A stretch of DNA of 64,000 nt from Erythrophleum ivorense (taxonomy: Eukaryota > Streptophyta > Magnoliopsida > Fabales > Fabaceae). The notes below the pieces were generated by a model. It saw only the letters and a list, made by a program, of their open reading frames with translations. It did not search any database and was not told the origin of the DNA. Made by a program: the position numbers and the translations under genes. This document shows, piece by piece, positions 46,317 to 56,775 of this stretch. Within the stretch, counting starts at the first letter, position 1. The number at the start of each line of letters is the position of its first letter. The stretch covers positions 4,768,001 through 4,832,000 of the forward strand of contig JAIUCV010000084.1 in assembly GCA_026724425.1 (NCBI GenBank). Direction: 5' to 3'.

Positions 46317-46895
46317 TTCATCTTTGTGGTTCTAGTCTTGTTTTGGTTTTTGTTGTTGTTGGTTTTGGATTTATGTATTTTCGTTTCGTTGTACGATATA
46401 CATTTTGGAGTTATATGAGATGGAGTTTTGCCTCATATTTTTGGTTATGGTTGGGATGTTACAAGTTTCTTTGGCTGGTGGGGTCATTGAGAGTTTTTAG
46501 TCACATGTTGGTACGCGTTTCAGATTTTATTACTCGTTTTGTCTAGAGGCGTGGGCCTTGTAGACGGTGGTTCTATTTGTGTTGGGACGTTAGGTGCCCA
46601 ACGGACTTATATTGGGGGTCGCTACCTCGATATGGGTTGTTTGAGTGACAGTGGGTCACGTTTTGGTTGTGGCTTCGGGTCACGTTTTGGTTGTGGCTTC
46701 GGGTCACGTTTTGGTTTGGTGGCAGTGGTCACATTTTGGTACTGGACCGTGAGTCGCAGTATGGATGTCATGACAGTGGATTATGGCATTGAGAGTAATA
46801 ATATCTTGGAAACATGCGTATAACATAGGACTAAAATTTGAGTTTTGAGGTCTTGGAGAGACGTTTGTGTTGGGATTCGAGGACGAATCCATTTT
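46317..46895 (+). repeat. T2 3' UTR with tandem GTCACGTTTTGG repeats
   Basis: Non-coding region between pol and the polypurine tract. At about 46644-46735 a ~24-bp unit, GGTCACGTTTTGGTTGTGGC plus a short tail, is repeated about three times. The corresponding T1 region has a degenerate form. Confidence 0.75.
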
Positions 46896-46908
46896 AGTGG
46901 GGGAGAAT
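46896..46908 (+). promoter_or_regulatory. T2 polypurine tract
   Basis: AGTGGGGGAGAAT directly before the 3' LTR, identical to T1. Confidence 0.92.
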
Positions 46909-48271
46909 TGTAACATCCGTGAACCAGAAAGTTGTTTTGGAAGTGGTGTTGGGCGATGCTAGGGGTTCGGGAGTAGTTGGCACATGCTCTTAGAGGTGTG
47001 AATTGAGGGTTGGCTGTACATGTTCTTGTTTGATTGTTGTGCAGTCGGTCTAAGGTTCAAGCATCGCGAAGAAAGTGTTTTAAATTCTTCTGAACGACTA
47101 GTATCGATCGACACCCTTTGGGTGTCGATCGACACCGGTTATCTGGTTTGATTTCCGGTTTAAAGTCGATCGATTTGCAATTGGAGTTGGTTTGGTCGAT
47201 TGGTGTCGACCGACACCAAGGGAGGGTGTCGATCGACACCGGTTATTGAGAAATCGACCGGTTTGATTCAAGTCGGCTGGTTTTGTTCGGTTTGGGCAAG
47301 GGAAGCCCTAGGTCGCGAATAAAATACTGTAGCCGCGTGAGAAAGCTCACTTTTCGAGTTTCAGAGAGAAAAAGGTGATTCTAAGGTGATTTTGAGAGTT
47401 TGGAGGAGTTTTGTGGAGTTTCTGAGGCTTGTGGTTGTTGTTCCTTCTCCTTTTCTTCCTTTCAATCCGTTTTCAAGGTGAGTGCGTGACTGTAGGTCCG
47501 TTAAGCGTTAGAGATTGTGTGATTTCGGATTTATGATGTGTTCTTGAGATTGTTTATGCTGGATTTCGTGTTTTGATAGTATTGGGGCGTTGAAAACCTC
47601 TAGATTCTGTGTTTTTGCGATTTACTATGCGATTTTCGTTGATGTTGGTTTCTGGGCGTCGAGCCGGTGTCGAGCGACACTCGTTGAGTGTCGATCGACA
47701 CTCGGGAGGCTGGCGTCGATCGACACCATAGAGGTGTCGGTCGACACCAACCTGGGTGTCAGGAAACGTGGGTGTTTCCTGACAGGGATGGTTTATACTG
47801 TTGATTAATGTTGAGCATTGTTATTGTTGTTGATTATTGTGATGTTTTGTCTAGTGTTTGACGTAATTGGCCTGTAGGCAGGATGATCCACTCACTAAGT
47901 ATTTATGATAATACTTACGCATCTCTATTCCAATGTGATGCAGGTAACAGCAATGTTCTTCCGCGGAAAGAGACCGAGAGAAGAGGATGATGAGATTAGG
48001 AATTTGATTCTGGCTTTGTTGTTATGGTTGACCAGAAATTCATGAGTTTAGGGTGTTAGACTTTATTTTAATAATGTAGCAAACCGGTTTAGGTTGCTTA
48101 TTGGTTATTGGTTTTATTGGTTTTATTCTTTATTGGTTATTGTTGAATAACTATTTATGATTTAATAATATTGGTTTTCTTCCGCATTGTGTAGAATTAG
48201 CTGTTGAGGATTAATATTTATGGGAATGTTAATCTGGGCTAATTATAAAAAAAAAAAGTTTGGTTGTTTCA
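46909..48271 (+). repeat. T2 3' LTR (1363 bp)
   Basis: Same as the 5' LTR apart from scattered substitutions and one extra palindrome copy with spacer near 47101-47138 (a pair with a 5-base spacer). Further palindrome copies lie at about 47202-47242 and 47665-47749. Confidence 0.92.
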
Positions 48272-49405
48272 GGAAACGTGGGTGTTTCCTGTCAGGGAAG
48301 GTTTATATTGTTGATTATTGTTGAGCATTGTTATCGTTGTTGATTATTGTGCTGTATTGTCTAGTGTTTGACGTAATTGGCCTGTAGGCAGGATGATCCA
48401 CTCACTAAGTATTTATGATAATACTTACGCATCTCTATTCCAATGTGATGCAGGTAACAGCAATGTTCTTCCGCGGAAAGAGACCGAGAGAAGAGGATGA
48501 TGAGATTAGGAATTTGATCTTGGCTATTCTGTTGTGGTTGACAAGGAACTCATGATTAGGGTGTTAGACTTTATTTTAATAATGTAGCAAACCTGGTGTT
48601 TAGGTTGCTAGAGTTTATTCTTTATTGGTTATTGGTTTATGGCTTTTGTTGTTGAACGATTAATTATTATTTAATATTATTGATTTCTTCTTGAGAATTT
48701 CCGCATCGATAATTATTATAAAAAAAAAAAAAGTTTGGTTGTTTCAAGGAAAAAGGAGGAAGACTAGTTGCTTTGGAATCTAGTACTAGTTTCGAGGAGT
48801 TGAAAACGATTGTTTTGCAAGACTTCTCAATCGAGAGGGGCGTTGACGTTGAGTTTAGCTATTTGCCACGCGGTTTGATCAATAACGCTATGTCTCCCCG
48901 AATTGTGATTGCGAATGATCGTCAGGTGCAAAATTTCGTGTCCTACATACGGAAACAAGAGTCAAGACATTTGTGTGTAACACTTAATGATCCCAATGAA
49001 AACATTGGAATCGACGTTGATGATAATATTGATCGTGAGGGAGTACCTCCAGCCGAGGGTTATTTTCGTGAAATTAAGAACGAGAAAAGGGAATCCATTG
49101 ATGATGAGGAAGTATTGTCTGAAAAGGAAATCGATTATGCTAATCAATTTCGTTTCGCTTTGGTGGAAGCTGTGAAGATCAATCAACAATTCAGATGTAA
49201 AAATGAGTTGAAGTCCAATTTCGAAATTCTTGCAATGAAGAACAATTTCGAGTACAAGGTGCTAAAATCCGATACTAGGTTGTGGGTTGTTCGTTGTGTG
49301 GAAAAAGAATGCAACTGGCGTGTTCGTGCAGAGAATCTGAAGGGTACAACTTTATTCACCATCAACAAGTATGTGGGTGAACATACTTGTGCTCCTTCAA
49401 GTAAA

Positions 49406-49615
49406 ACATGACCAAGACACCAAAAGATCAATTCTTTATAAAGGTTTATAAAAGTTTATTAAGGTTTATAAAAGACCAAAGATCAATGATCAAGCATGAA
49501 CTCAGCCTAGAAGAAAGCTCAACACATGACCAAGACACCAAAAGATCAATTCTTTATAAAGGTTTATAAAAGTATATAAAGGTTTATAAAAGACCAAAGA
49601 TCAATGATCAAGCAT
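49406..49615. repeat. Tandem duplication, 118-bp period
   Basis: ACATGACCAAGACACCAAAA starts at 49406 and again at 49524. Within each copy a TTTATAAAGGTTTATAAAAG-like unit is itself repeated. It lies exactly where transposase homology to MULE1 stops. Confidence 0.85.
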
Positions 49616-49996
49616 GCAATACTTTTGCTCTGTTTTCCAAGTCGTTTCTCCAATACATGTGAAATTGGTTTTGTGGGTGAACTGGTTTTGTAAAACCGAC
49701 CGAAATGTCGCTGGTTTTTCACAACAACAACACTTGGGTGTGTGATTGATGTCTTCCTTGTTTGTCTTCTTCATTCTGCTTTTGGTGCAAACGGAAGATG
49801 GAACATACGAAAGTTATAAGAGTTAGAGAAAATAGGAACATACGAAAGTTGTAAGAGTTAGAGAAAAAAAAGCATATAATAGAAAAATAACGAACATAAA
49901 CCACTCGGTCTATAGTCTCACATGAAGAAAAATAACGAAAAAGTTGAACACAATGGAAAAATAACGAAAATTTGGTCTAATATTTGGTGAACACAT
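49616..49996. other. MULE2 spacer, no gene
   Basis: Short tandem copies of GGAACATACGAAAGTT-type sequence at about 49800-49870, and a second copy of GGTCTATAGTCTCACATGAA (about 49908 and 50007). No coding homology. Confidence 0.5.
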
Positions 49997-50511
49997 TCAG
50001 CTAAGGTCTATAGTCTCACATGAAGAAAACTCTGGAGCTACATACTTTGACATGCGCTGAAGCAGAACCTCATCCCTTCCCGCTTGAAGTAGATCACATA
50101 CTATCTTGTACCTAGCCTCTTTCATGTTTTTATCATGCAGCAAAGAGAAGTCAAGTCCCAAGACATGACATTCGATGACCTTCAAAGCATAAACCCCACA
50201 ATCATCTTTTTTTTTTGTTCAGTCCCTTTCGCATAGGCACGTAGTTGGCAGAATATGGTGCAACCGATAGGTGTTTCTTCGTAGCATCTGTCTGAACCTC
50301 CTTCAGAATACGGGGTACCATGTTTACTAAAGCATCAACCTCTCTGTACCTTCATACCATTACAGTCGAAGATGTCTATGGTCCGCTGTAAGAAGTTGAT
50401 GCACAAGGAGATCCAATGATTGCCTCCGCAACAGACTGGAGTATAGATACGATCAACATCAACACCCCAAACCTTGTCGGTTCTCCCGTGAGAAGGCAGC
50501 ACACCTTTTCC
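49997..50511 (-). pseudogene. Ulp1 protease remnant of MULE2
   Basis: Homologous to the last exon of the MULE1 Ulp1 gene. The catalytic His region (HWISLC, about 50410), the Asp region (about 50375) and the Cys region (DCGVYALKVIECHVLG, about 50195) are all recognisable. They fall in different frames because of small indels, including an A run on the minus strand near 50207-50217. The DUF1985 and middle exons are missing. At about 50511 homology switches abruptly to a kinase gene. Confidence 0.85.
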
Positions 50512-51119
50512 AACAGCGTCTTATCGAGGCTGTTGTTCTCGAGATAATTGTAAACAAGAATCATGTGGTTCCCTTCCACGCAGCATCCATATAACTTAAC
50601 CAAATTATCATGTTGTATCTCTGATATCACATTGATCTCAGTCAAGAATTCTCTTACACCTTGTCTTGACTCAACCGAAAGGACTTTGATAGCTGGAACC
50701 TTTCCATCTTTCAGATGACCCTACTCATCACAAAATTTCAACCCAAAGAGTTATAAAGATGAAGAGAGAATTTGAAAACAAGAAGTAAGCAACTGAGTTT
50801 CGTCATTTACCTTGTAAACAGAACCAAAACCCCCTTCTCCAATCTTATTCTCGGCACTGAAATCATCAGTCGCCTGACGTATCTCTCTATATTTGTAAAT
50901 CTTTACGTTGTCTATCGCTGCGATTTCTGTTTGTACACACACACACCCACACTGAGTTAGAGGAAACCAGGAACAGGAATTAACATTTCAAGCTGATAAA
51001 TAATGAAGAGATATTAGTAATCTTCCTATTTGAAGAATCCTAGATTGTGTATATGTACCTCCATCAACTTCAGAAGGTTTTCCTCCACTCTTGTGGCATG
51101 AGAACCAGTAGCAACCCAT
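50512..51119 (-). pseudogene. CRPK1: Captured CRPK1-like receptor-like cytoplasmic kinase, 5' exons
   Basis: Three exons with introns kept. Exon 1 (51119-51059) starts MGCYWFSCHKSGG, the myristoylation-type N-terminus of this kinase. Exon 2 (50926-50811) encodes EIAAIDNVKIYKYREIRQAT and the glycine loop GEGGFGSVYK. Exon 3 (50720 to about 50512) encodes FLTEINVISEIQHDNLVKLY and LENNSLDKTLL. This matches Arabidopsis At1g16670 (CRPK1, cold-responsive kinase) as I remember it. The exon phases are consistent and the frame is open to the junction. The catalytic loop and activation segment are absent, so no kinase activity is expected. It is fused head-to-tail to the Ulp1 remnant on the same strand. 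Confidence 0.85.
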
Positions 51120-51503
51120 CAATGTAAGACAGACCTGCGACCTGTTTCGGCTATCAATCAGAATGTTTTACCAACAAAAACGAGAAGCAATTCAGAGATT
51201 TGACTTCTAACTTGTAAAACCAGCCATAGATCGATTTCAACAACTACACAATTTCTCAAAGGAAACTCTTTCCAAGTGGGGACCAAAAGGCTCAAATAAG
51301 AAAAAGTACTAAAAAAAAGCTGTCAACTTGGAATTTGGGTTTCTCCAGATTCAGAAGAAAACCTAGAAGCAGAAACAGACGCAGACAAAACGAAATTCAC
51401 CGGGGAAGAAAGAAAGAAAGAAGAGAAACCCACCTCAGAAATCAGAGAGCAAACCTAAACCCATAAACCCATAATCAAACATTAGAAACCCCAAATCAGT
51501 TTT
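51120..51503 (-). other. Probable captured CRPK1 leader/promoter
   Basis: Sequence upstream of the captured start codon, with GAAGAAAGAAAG-rich and CT-rich stretches typical of plant 5' leaders. No coding homology. It is cut by solo LTR S3. Confidence 0.45.
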
Positions 51504-52833
51504 TGTAACATCCGCAAACCAGAAAGTTGTGTTAAAAGTGGTATCGGACGACATTAGGGGTTTAGGGGTAGATTACATACGCTCTTTGAGGTGCGAAACG
51601 AGGATCGATTGTACATGTTCTTGTTTGATTGTTGTACAATTGGTTTAAGGTTCATTCATCTCGAAGAAAATGTGTAAAAAAACTCCTAAATGCTTAGTGT
51701 CGATCGACACCAAAGGGGTGTGTCGATCGACACCGGTTATCGTGAGCGATTCCGGGTTTAGTTGATCGAACTGTGGTTTGTGTTGGTTTGGTCGATGGGT
51801 GTCGACCGACACCAAGGAAGGGTGTCGATCGACACCGGTTATTGGAAAATCGACCGGTTTGATTCAAGTCGGCTGGTTTTGTCCGGTTTAGGCGATGGAA
51901 ACCCTATTCCACGATTTAAAAGCACTGTAGCCGCGTGAGAAGCTCAGTTTTCGAGGCAGAGAGTTTTCAGAGAGAAAGAGGTGATTTCTAGGGCGATTTT
52001 GGAGTTTGGAGGCTTGTTATGTTGCTGTTCTTCGTTGTTTCATCTCTTCTCCTTCCTTTCAATCTGTTTCAAGGTGAGTGTGTGACTGTAGGTCCGTTAT
52101 TCACTGGAGTTTGATTGATTTCGGTTTTGTTGTTGAGTTTTCGAGTTGTTCATGAGTTGTGGTCGAATTTTATTGTTGATTGATCGATGTGGGGGTTGAA
52201 TCCCACAAAATTATGTGTTTTTGCGATTTTCGTAGCTTCTGGTGTCTGGGCGTCGAGCTGGTGTCGACCGACACTCGATGGGTGTCGATCGACACTCAGG
52301 AGGCTGGCGTCGATCGACACCATAGAGATGTCGGTCGACACCGACCTGGGTGTCAGGAAACGTGGGTGTTTCCTGACAGGGAGTTGTTATTGTTGAGCAT
52401 TGTTCTTGTTGTGGATTACTGTTGATTATTGTGATGTATTGTCTAGTGTTTGACGTACTTGGCCTGTAGGCAGGATGATCCACTCACTAAGTATTTATGA
52501 TAATACTTCCGCATCTCTATTCCAATGTGATGCAGGTAACAGCAATGTTCTTCCGCTGAAAGAGACCGAGAGAAGAGGATGATGAGATTAGGAATTTGAT
52601 ATTGGCTATTTTGTTGTGGCTGGCAAGGAATTCTTCACGTTAGGGTGTTAGTCTTATTTTAATAATGTAGCAAACCTGGTGTTTAGGTTGCTTATTCTTT
52701 ATTGGTTTTATTGGTTATTGGTTAATTGTTGAACGGCTTTTTATGATTTAATATTATTGATTTCTTTCGAGAATTTCCGCATTGATAATTATTATAATCA
52801 TTTATATAAAAAAAAAAAAGCTTTGTTGTTTCA
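51504..52833 (+). mobile_element. Solo LTR S3 in MULE2
   Basis: 1330 bp, TGTAACATCCGC to GTTGTTTCA, with perfect TSD GTTTT (51499-51503 and 52834-52838). It carries paired palindromes near 51699-51740, 51797-51838 and 52258-52346. Confidence 0.93.
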
Positions 52834-52838
52834 GTTTT

Positions 52839-53292
52839 CATGTCCAATAATCCAATGAATCTAAACCGAGAGACAATGAGATGAGAAATTTGCATACTAC
52901 TAACCTTGTGATTGACGGATAACGGGGGAAGAGGAAGAATCGGCTAAGCGCGGACGAGCGAGCGCGGAGGAGAACGGAGAAGAGAAAAAGAAATAGGGGA
53001 GGAGAGAAGAGAAAAAGAAACCGGGGAGGAAGAAATCGGCGAAGAAAGGAGATGAGGGGAAGAGGAAGAAAGGAGATGAGGGGAAAAGGAAGAATCGGCA
53101 AGTTTTCCCCTAAAATTAAACTTTCCTATTTTAATTAAGATTTTAAACAAAACTATATCTAATTATATCTAATCAATTTCAAGGTTAAAATTGGATTAAT
53201 TGTCAAAAAAAAGAGTAAGAGGACAAAGTGGATTTGTGAAAGTGTATGTGGACAAGAAGAGGTTTTTTTTGGGGTATTTAGCCAATTTTCTC
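52839..53292. other. MULE2 right end, no gene
   Basis: Purine-rich on the plus strand (GAGGAGAGAAGAG-type repeats, about 52930-53090), then AT-rich sequence ending in the right terminal repeat. No coding homology. Confidence 0.5.
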
Positions 53293-53762
53293 ATAAATAA
53301 ATAAGAGAACACATGTCTGTCTACCTATATTGTTAGTTCAACTGAAAAAGCACTAAAGACGAAGTTTATAGGTGTGGTATAAATAATCAAGTGACACTCA
53401 GAAATATAACCATATTACATGTTCTAATTATGAGTATGGGGATTCTACCGATCTTCATCCAGAACATTTCGTAGTCATGAAAAAAACTAACGGTTACATA
53501 TGTTGACACATTTTTCTCTTTCAATGATTCATATTATACCCGTTAATTCTTTCGGCTTAAGGGATTTTAAACGATTCTTCTTTTCTACTATAAATTATTA
53601 CTTCCGTCATCTACCGCAAACCATAATAACAAATATTTTAGTAATTAATGATGGATTTCTTCCATATTGACAAAACAAGAACAAAACCGCATAACCATCT
53701 ATTCTTCTAAGTACAATCATGAATACCATGCTCTAATCTCCGATTTCATCATCGAGTCACAA

Positions 53763-54075
53763 GTCAGTTATCCTAAAGCTGCTTCTTCAAGTTATCATCT
53801 ATGCTCTCTGGCGAGAGCGTAACACGAGAATTTTCACAACAACAATCGTTTACTCTCCTTAACCTCTTGGGATGGATCTCCCTCTTTTCTTGAATTTTAT
53901 TTTAGTTGTATTTCTCATACGTTTAGATGCATTGTTCTGCTTGATTTCCTTTTTGTTAGAGTAAGTGTTTTAGATAAGCTTTTTATTTTCCTGTACTAGT
54001 TGTTGTATTATCTTTTGTATCCTCGCTTCTTCTGGTATAAAATCTTAACATTAAAATCTAATAAAAAAACTTTTT
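53763..54075 (+). pseudogene. LINE 3' end remnant in block B
   Basis: The same WRERNTRIF-coding remnant and T-rich 3' UTR as at 34780-35090. It is part of the block duplication, not a separate insertion. Confidence 0.68.
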
Positions 54076-55153
54076 ACCAATGTAATAGCGAATAAATTTT
54101 AAAGACGGATAAAAAAGTCGTTTAATTTTTTGGTTTTTCTCAATAAATAAGTGACATATTGGATTTTGCCACCAACTTTTATGGAAAAAATCATGTTTTA
54201 TTAGTAATCCACATGTAAAGAAAATGAATAAGAATCCAAAATGATCTAAGAGCATCCTATTGGGAATATTTTAATAGCGTTTATACATTTAAAATATATT
54301 AGAAGTTGAGAAAAAGAAAAGAGAGAATAGAATGATAGTCCATCCTTTTTTTCCACCGAAATTTTCTAGTTTTTTTTTTGTTGTTTCTTAAAGATAAATT
54401 TTAGAGATTTTCAAAATATTTTTTATTGATTAAAAAAAAAAATCAGATTTCAGTGTCGACAGTTATGTTTTTCAGATTGCTTTTTATTTAAAATTCTAAA
54501 AAGTTGTTTCATTTAAAAAAATTATACACTTTTGATTGAACTTTAACTTTTTTTTAATATGTGCAAAAATCTCATTAAATTCAGTAAAAAGTAACGGAGA
54601 AAATACTTTGAAATACTTCTGAGATACTACTTTTATACATGGCACTTTGTTTAATTTATCTTTGTAAATTAAAGTTTAGTTATATAATAAATTTATATAG
54701 TTGAGATACTTTTGAGGTTTAGAGATCTACCCTTAAGGTTCTTAAAAAAAAGAAATCATTATTTTATTTCAGTTATATTTTACTATTAAATTTTAATTTT
54801 TTTAAAAGATTGCCCCAATAAAAAAGTGATAAATGTTATTAGAAATTCTCATAAATATCTCAAAGGTTTTAATTTGAGAACTCCAAATCCCTCTCTCTCC
54901 TACCTTTTCATTATTTTTGTTTTTCTATTCATGAATTCTTTTTGGAACCCCATCAATGAAAAGATCTAATGATTTATTTTTTTGTCATTTTCCATTTCCT
55001 CTACTATAACGATATTACGGTCAAACAATTCAATGTAATTTTTCTAAATATTATTATTTGCCAATATCTTATTACATATTTCCGAAAATGAATAAGAATC
55101 TTTTTGTCGACATAATAAATAATTTGATAATGTCGACCTAGCAAAGAATAATA

Positions 55154-56751
55154 CTCTCTCTCTTTCATAATAAGTGTCATTTTAGAAGATTTTTTTTTTT
55201 TTCAAAATAAGTGTCATTCTTTGATTTCAATGCACTTTTTATTATTAATTTATCTATTTTTGTAACATCCGTGAACCAGAAAGTTGTTTTGGAAGTGGTG
55301 TTGGACGATGCTAGGGGTTCGGGAGTAGTTGGCACATGCTCTTAAGGGTGTGAATTGAGGATTGGCTGTGCATGTTCTTGTTTGATTGTTGCGCCGTCGG
55401 TCTAAGATTCAAGCATCGCGAAGAAAGTGTGCTAAATCCTTCTGAACGACTAGTATCGATCGACACCGGTTATCAGGTGCGATTCCAGTTTAAGTCGATC
55501 GATTTGCAATCGAGTTGGGTTGGTTTTGGTCGATGGGTGTCGACCGACACCAAGGAAGGGTGTCGATCGACACCGGTTAGTGAGAAATCGACCGGTTTGA
55601 TTCAAGTCGGCTGGTTTTGGGCTGGTTTGGGCGAGGAAAGTCCTAGACTCGCGTTTTTAAGCCCTGTGGCCGCGAGAAAGACACACTTTTCGAAACTAAG
55701 TGTTCTAAGGGCGATTTTTGAGAGTTGGGAAGTGATTTGGAGGAGTTTTGTGGAGTTTCTGAGCTAGATCTGCTGTTGTTTATCTTCTTCTCCTTCCTTT
55801 CAATCCGTTTCAAGGTGAGTGCGTGACTGTAGGTCCGTTAATCAATAGAGATTGTTTGATTTTGAGTTTTGGTTGTGTTCATGAGTTGTTCATAGTGGAA
55901 ATCGTGTTTTGGATTGTATTGGGGCGTTGAAAACCCTTGATTATGAGTTTATGATTGTGGATTGCGATTTTCGTAGCTTTTGGTTTCTGGGCGTCGAGCC
56001 GGTGTCGAGCGACACTCGAGGAGTGTCGATCGACACTCAGAGGGCTGGCGTCGATCGACACCATTCAGGTGTCGGTCGACACCGACCTGGGTGTCAGGAA
56101 ACGTGGGTGTTTCCTGACAGGGAATGTTTATATTGTTGAGTATTGTTGAGCATTGTTATGGTCGTTGTTTATTGTGTTGTATTGTCTATTGTTGACGTAA
56201 TTGGCCTGTAGGCAGGATGATCCACTCACTAAGTATTTATGATAATACATACGCATCTCTTTCGTAATGTGATGCAGGTAACAGCAATGTTCATCCGCGG
56301 AAAGAGACCGAGAGAAGAGGATGATGAGATTAGGATTTGGATTATGGCATTTATGATGTGGCTGATTGAGAATTCTTGAGTTTAGGGTGTTAGACTTTAT
56401 TTCAATAATGTAGCAAACCGGTTTAGGTTGCTAGAGTATTTCTTTATTGGTTATTGGTTTATTGGTTATTTGTTGAACGGTTATTCATGATTTAATAATA
56501 TTGGTTTCTTCCGCATTGTGTTGTTTGAATTAGCTGTTAAGGATTAATATTTATGGGAATATTAATCTGGGCTAATTATAAAAAAAAAAAAAAAAAAGTT
56601 TGGTTGTTTCAATTTTGCTCCTACTTAAATAAGAAAAACATTAAATGCTATAGAATTTTAAGAGCCTAACAAAGATAATTTTGAACATTACAATATTTTC
56701 TTAATTTGTGTGAAAAGTGTCAAAGTGACACTTAATATGAAACGGAGAGAG
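55154..56751. mobile_element. Stowaway-like MITE in block B, split by S4
   Basis: Same MITE as 36167-36417: left part 55154-55260, right part 56617-56751, with flanking TA. Solo LTR S4 sits inside it. Confidence 0.78.
55261..56611 (+). mobile_element. Solo LTR S4
   Basis: 1351 bp, TGTAACATCC to GGTTGTTTCA, with TSD ATTTT (55256-55260 and 56612-56616). Block A shows the empty site (TATCTATTTTGCTCC near 36277), which proves the insertion boundaries. It has a single palindrome at the upstream position (near 55455), and further copies at 55537-55576 and 55999-56084. Confidence 0.95.
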
Positions 56752-56775
56752 TATATTTTTTAAAAAAATTGGTTG

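Larger units (their letters stand above)
39909..48271 (+). mobile_element. Full-length Tekay-like chromovirus T2 inside S1
   Basis: 8363 bp with TSD GGAAA (39904-39908 and 48272-48276). It has a 5' LTR of 1342 bp, iMet primer site, gag-pol, polypurine tract and 3' LTR of 1363 bp. It belongs to the same family as T1. The LTR length difference of 21 bp is one palindrome unit plus spacer. It was inserted into the LTR hairpin of S1. Confidence 0.93.
37686..48746 (+). mobile_element. Solo LTR S1, split by S2 and T2
   Basis: Chromovirus solo LTR in three parts (37686-38027, 39413-39908, 48272-48746), about 1.3 kb in all. The ends are TGTAACATCC and GTTGTTTCA. The flanking duplication is AGGAT (37681-37685) against AGGAA (48747-48751), one base different. 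It has no internal region of its own, so it arose by recombination between two LTRs. Confidence 0.88.
37618..49411 (+). pseudogene. MULE2 transposase N-terminus, interrupted by S1
   Basis: The ATG at 37618 opens MLNIYVTCGSWKRC, cut at 37685 by solo LTR S1 (with its nested guests). The frame resumes at 48747 and runs to a stop at 49411 (FEELKTIVLQDFSIERG, FRFALVEAVKINQQFRC, INKYVGEHTCAPS). This covers only the N-terminal region and the MuDR plant domain. The catalytic core, SWIM finger and zinc knuckle of MULE1 are absent, replaced by a tandem duplication at 49406. So the gene was already truncated, apart from the LTR insertion. Confidence 0.88.
36863..53292 (+). mobile_element. Degenerate MULE (MULE2) swollen by nested chromoviruses
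   Basis: Flanked by the 9-bp TSD ATAAATAAA (36854-36862 and 53293-53301). The ends are imperfect inverted repeats: GGGGGAATTGTTAATATACT on the left, and GAGAAAATTGGCTAAATACC on the right when complemented. Inside are a subterminal TTCTAC array, a truncated transposase gene, an Ulp1 remnant and a captured kinase fragment, in the same order and orientation as MULE1's genes. About 12.4 kb of its length is later chromovirus DNA (S1 with S2 and T2, and S3). It cannot move on its own. Confidence 0.88.
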
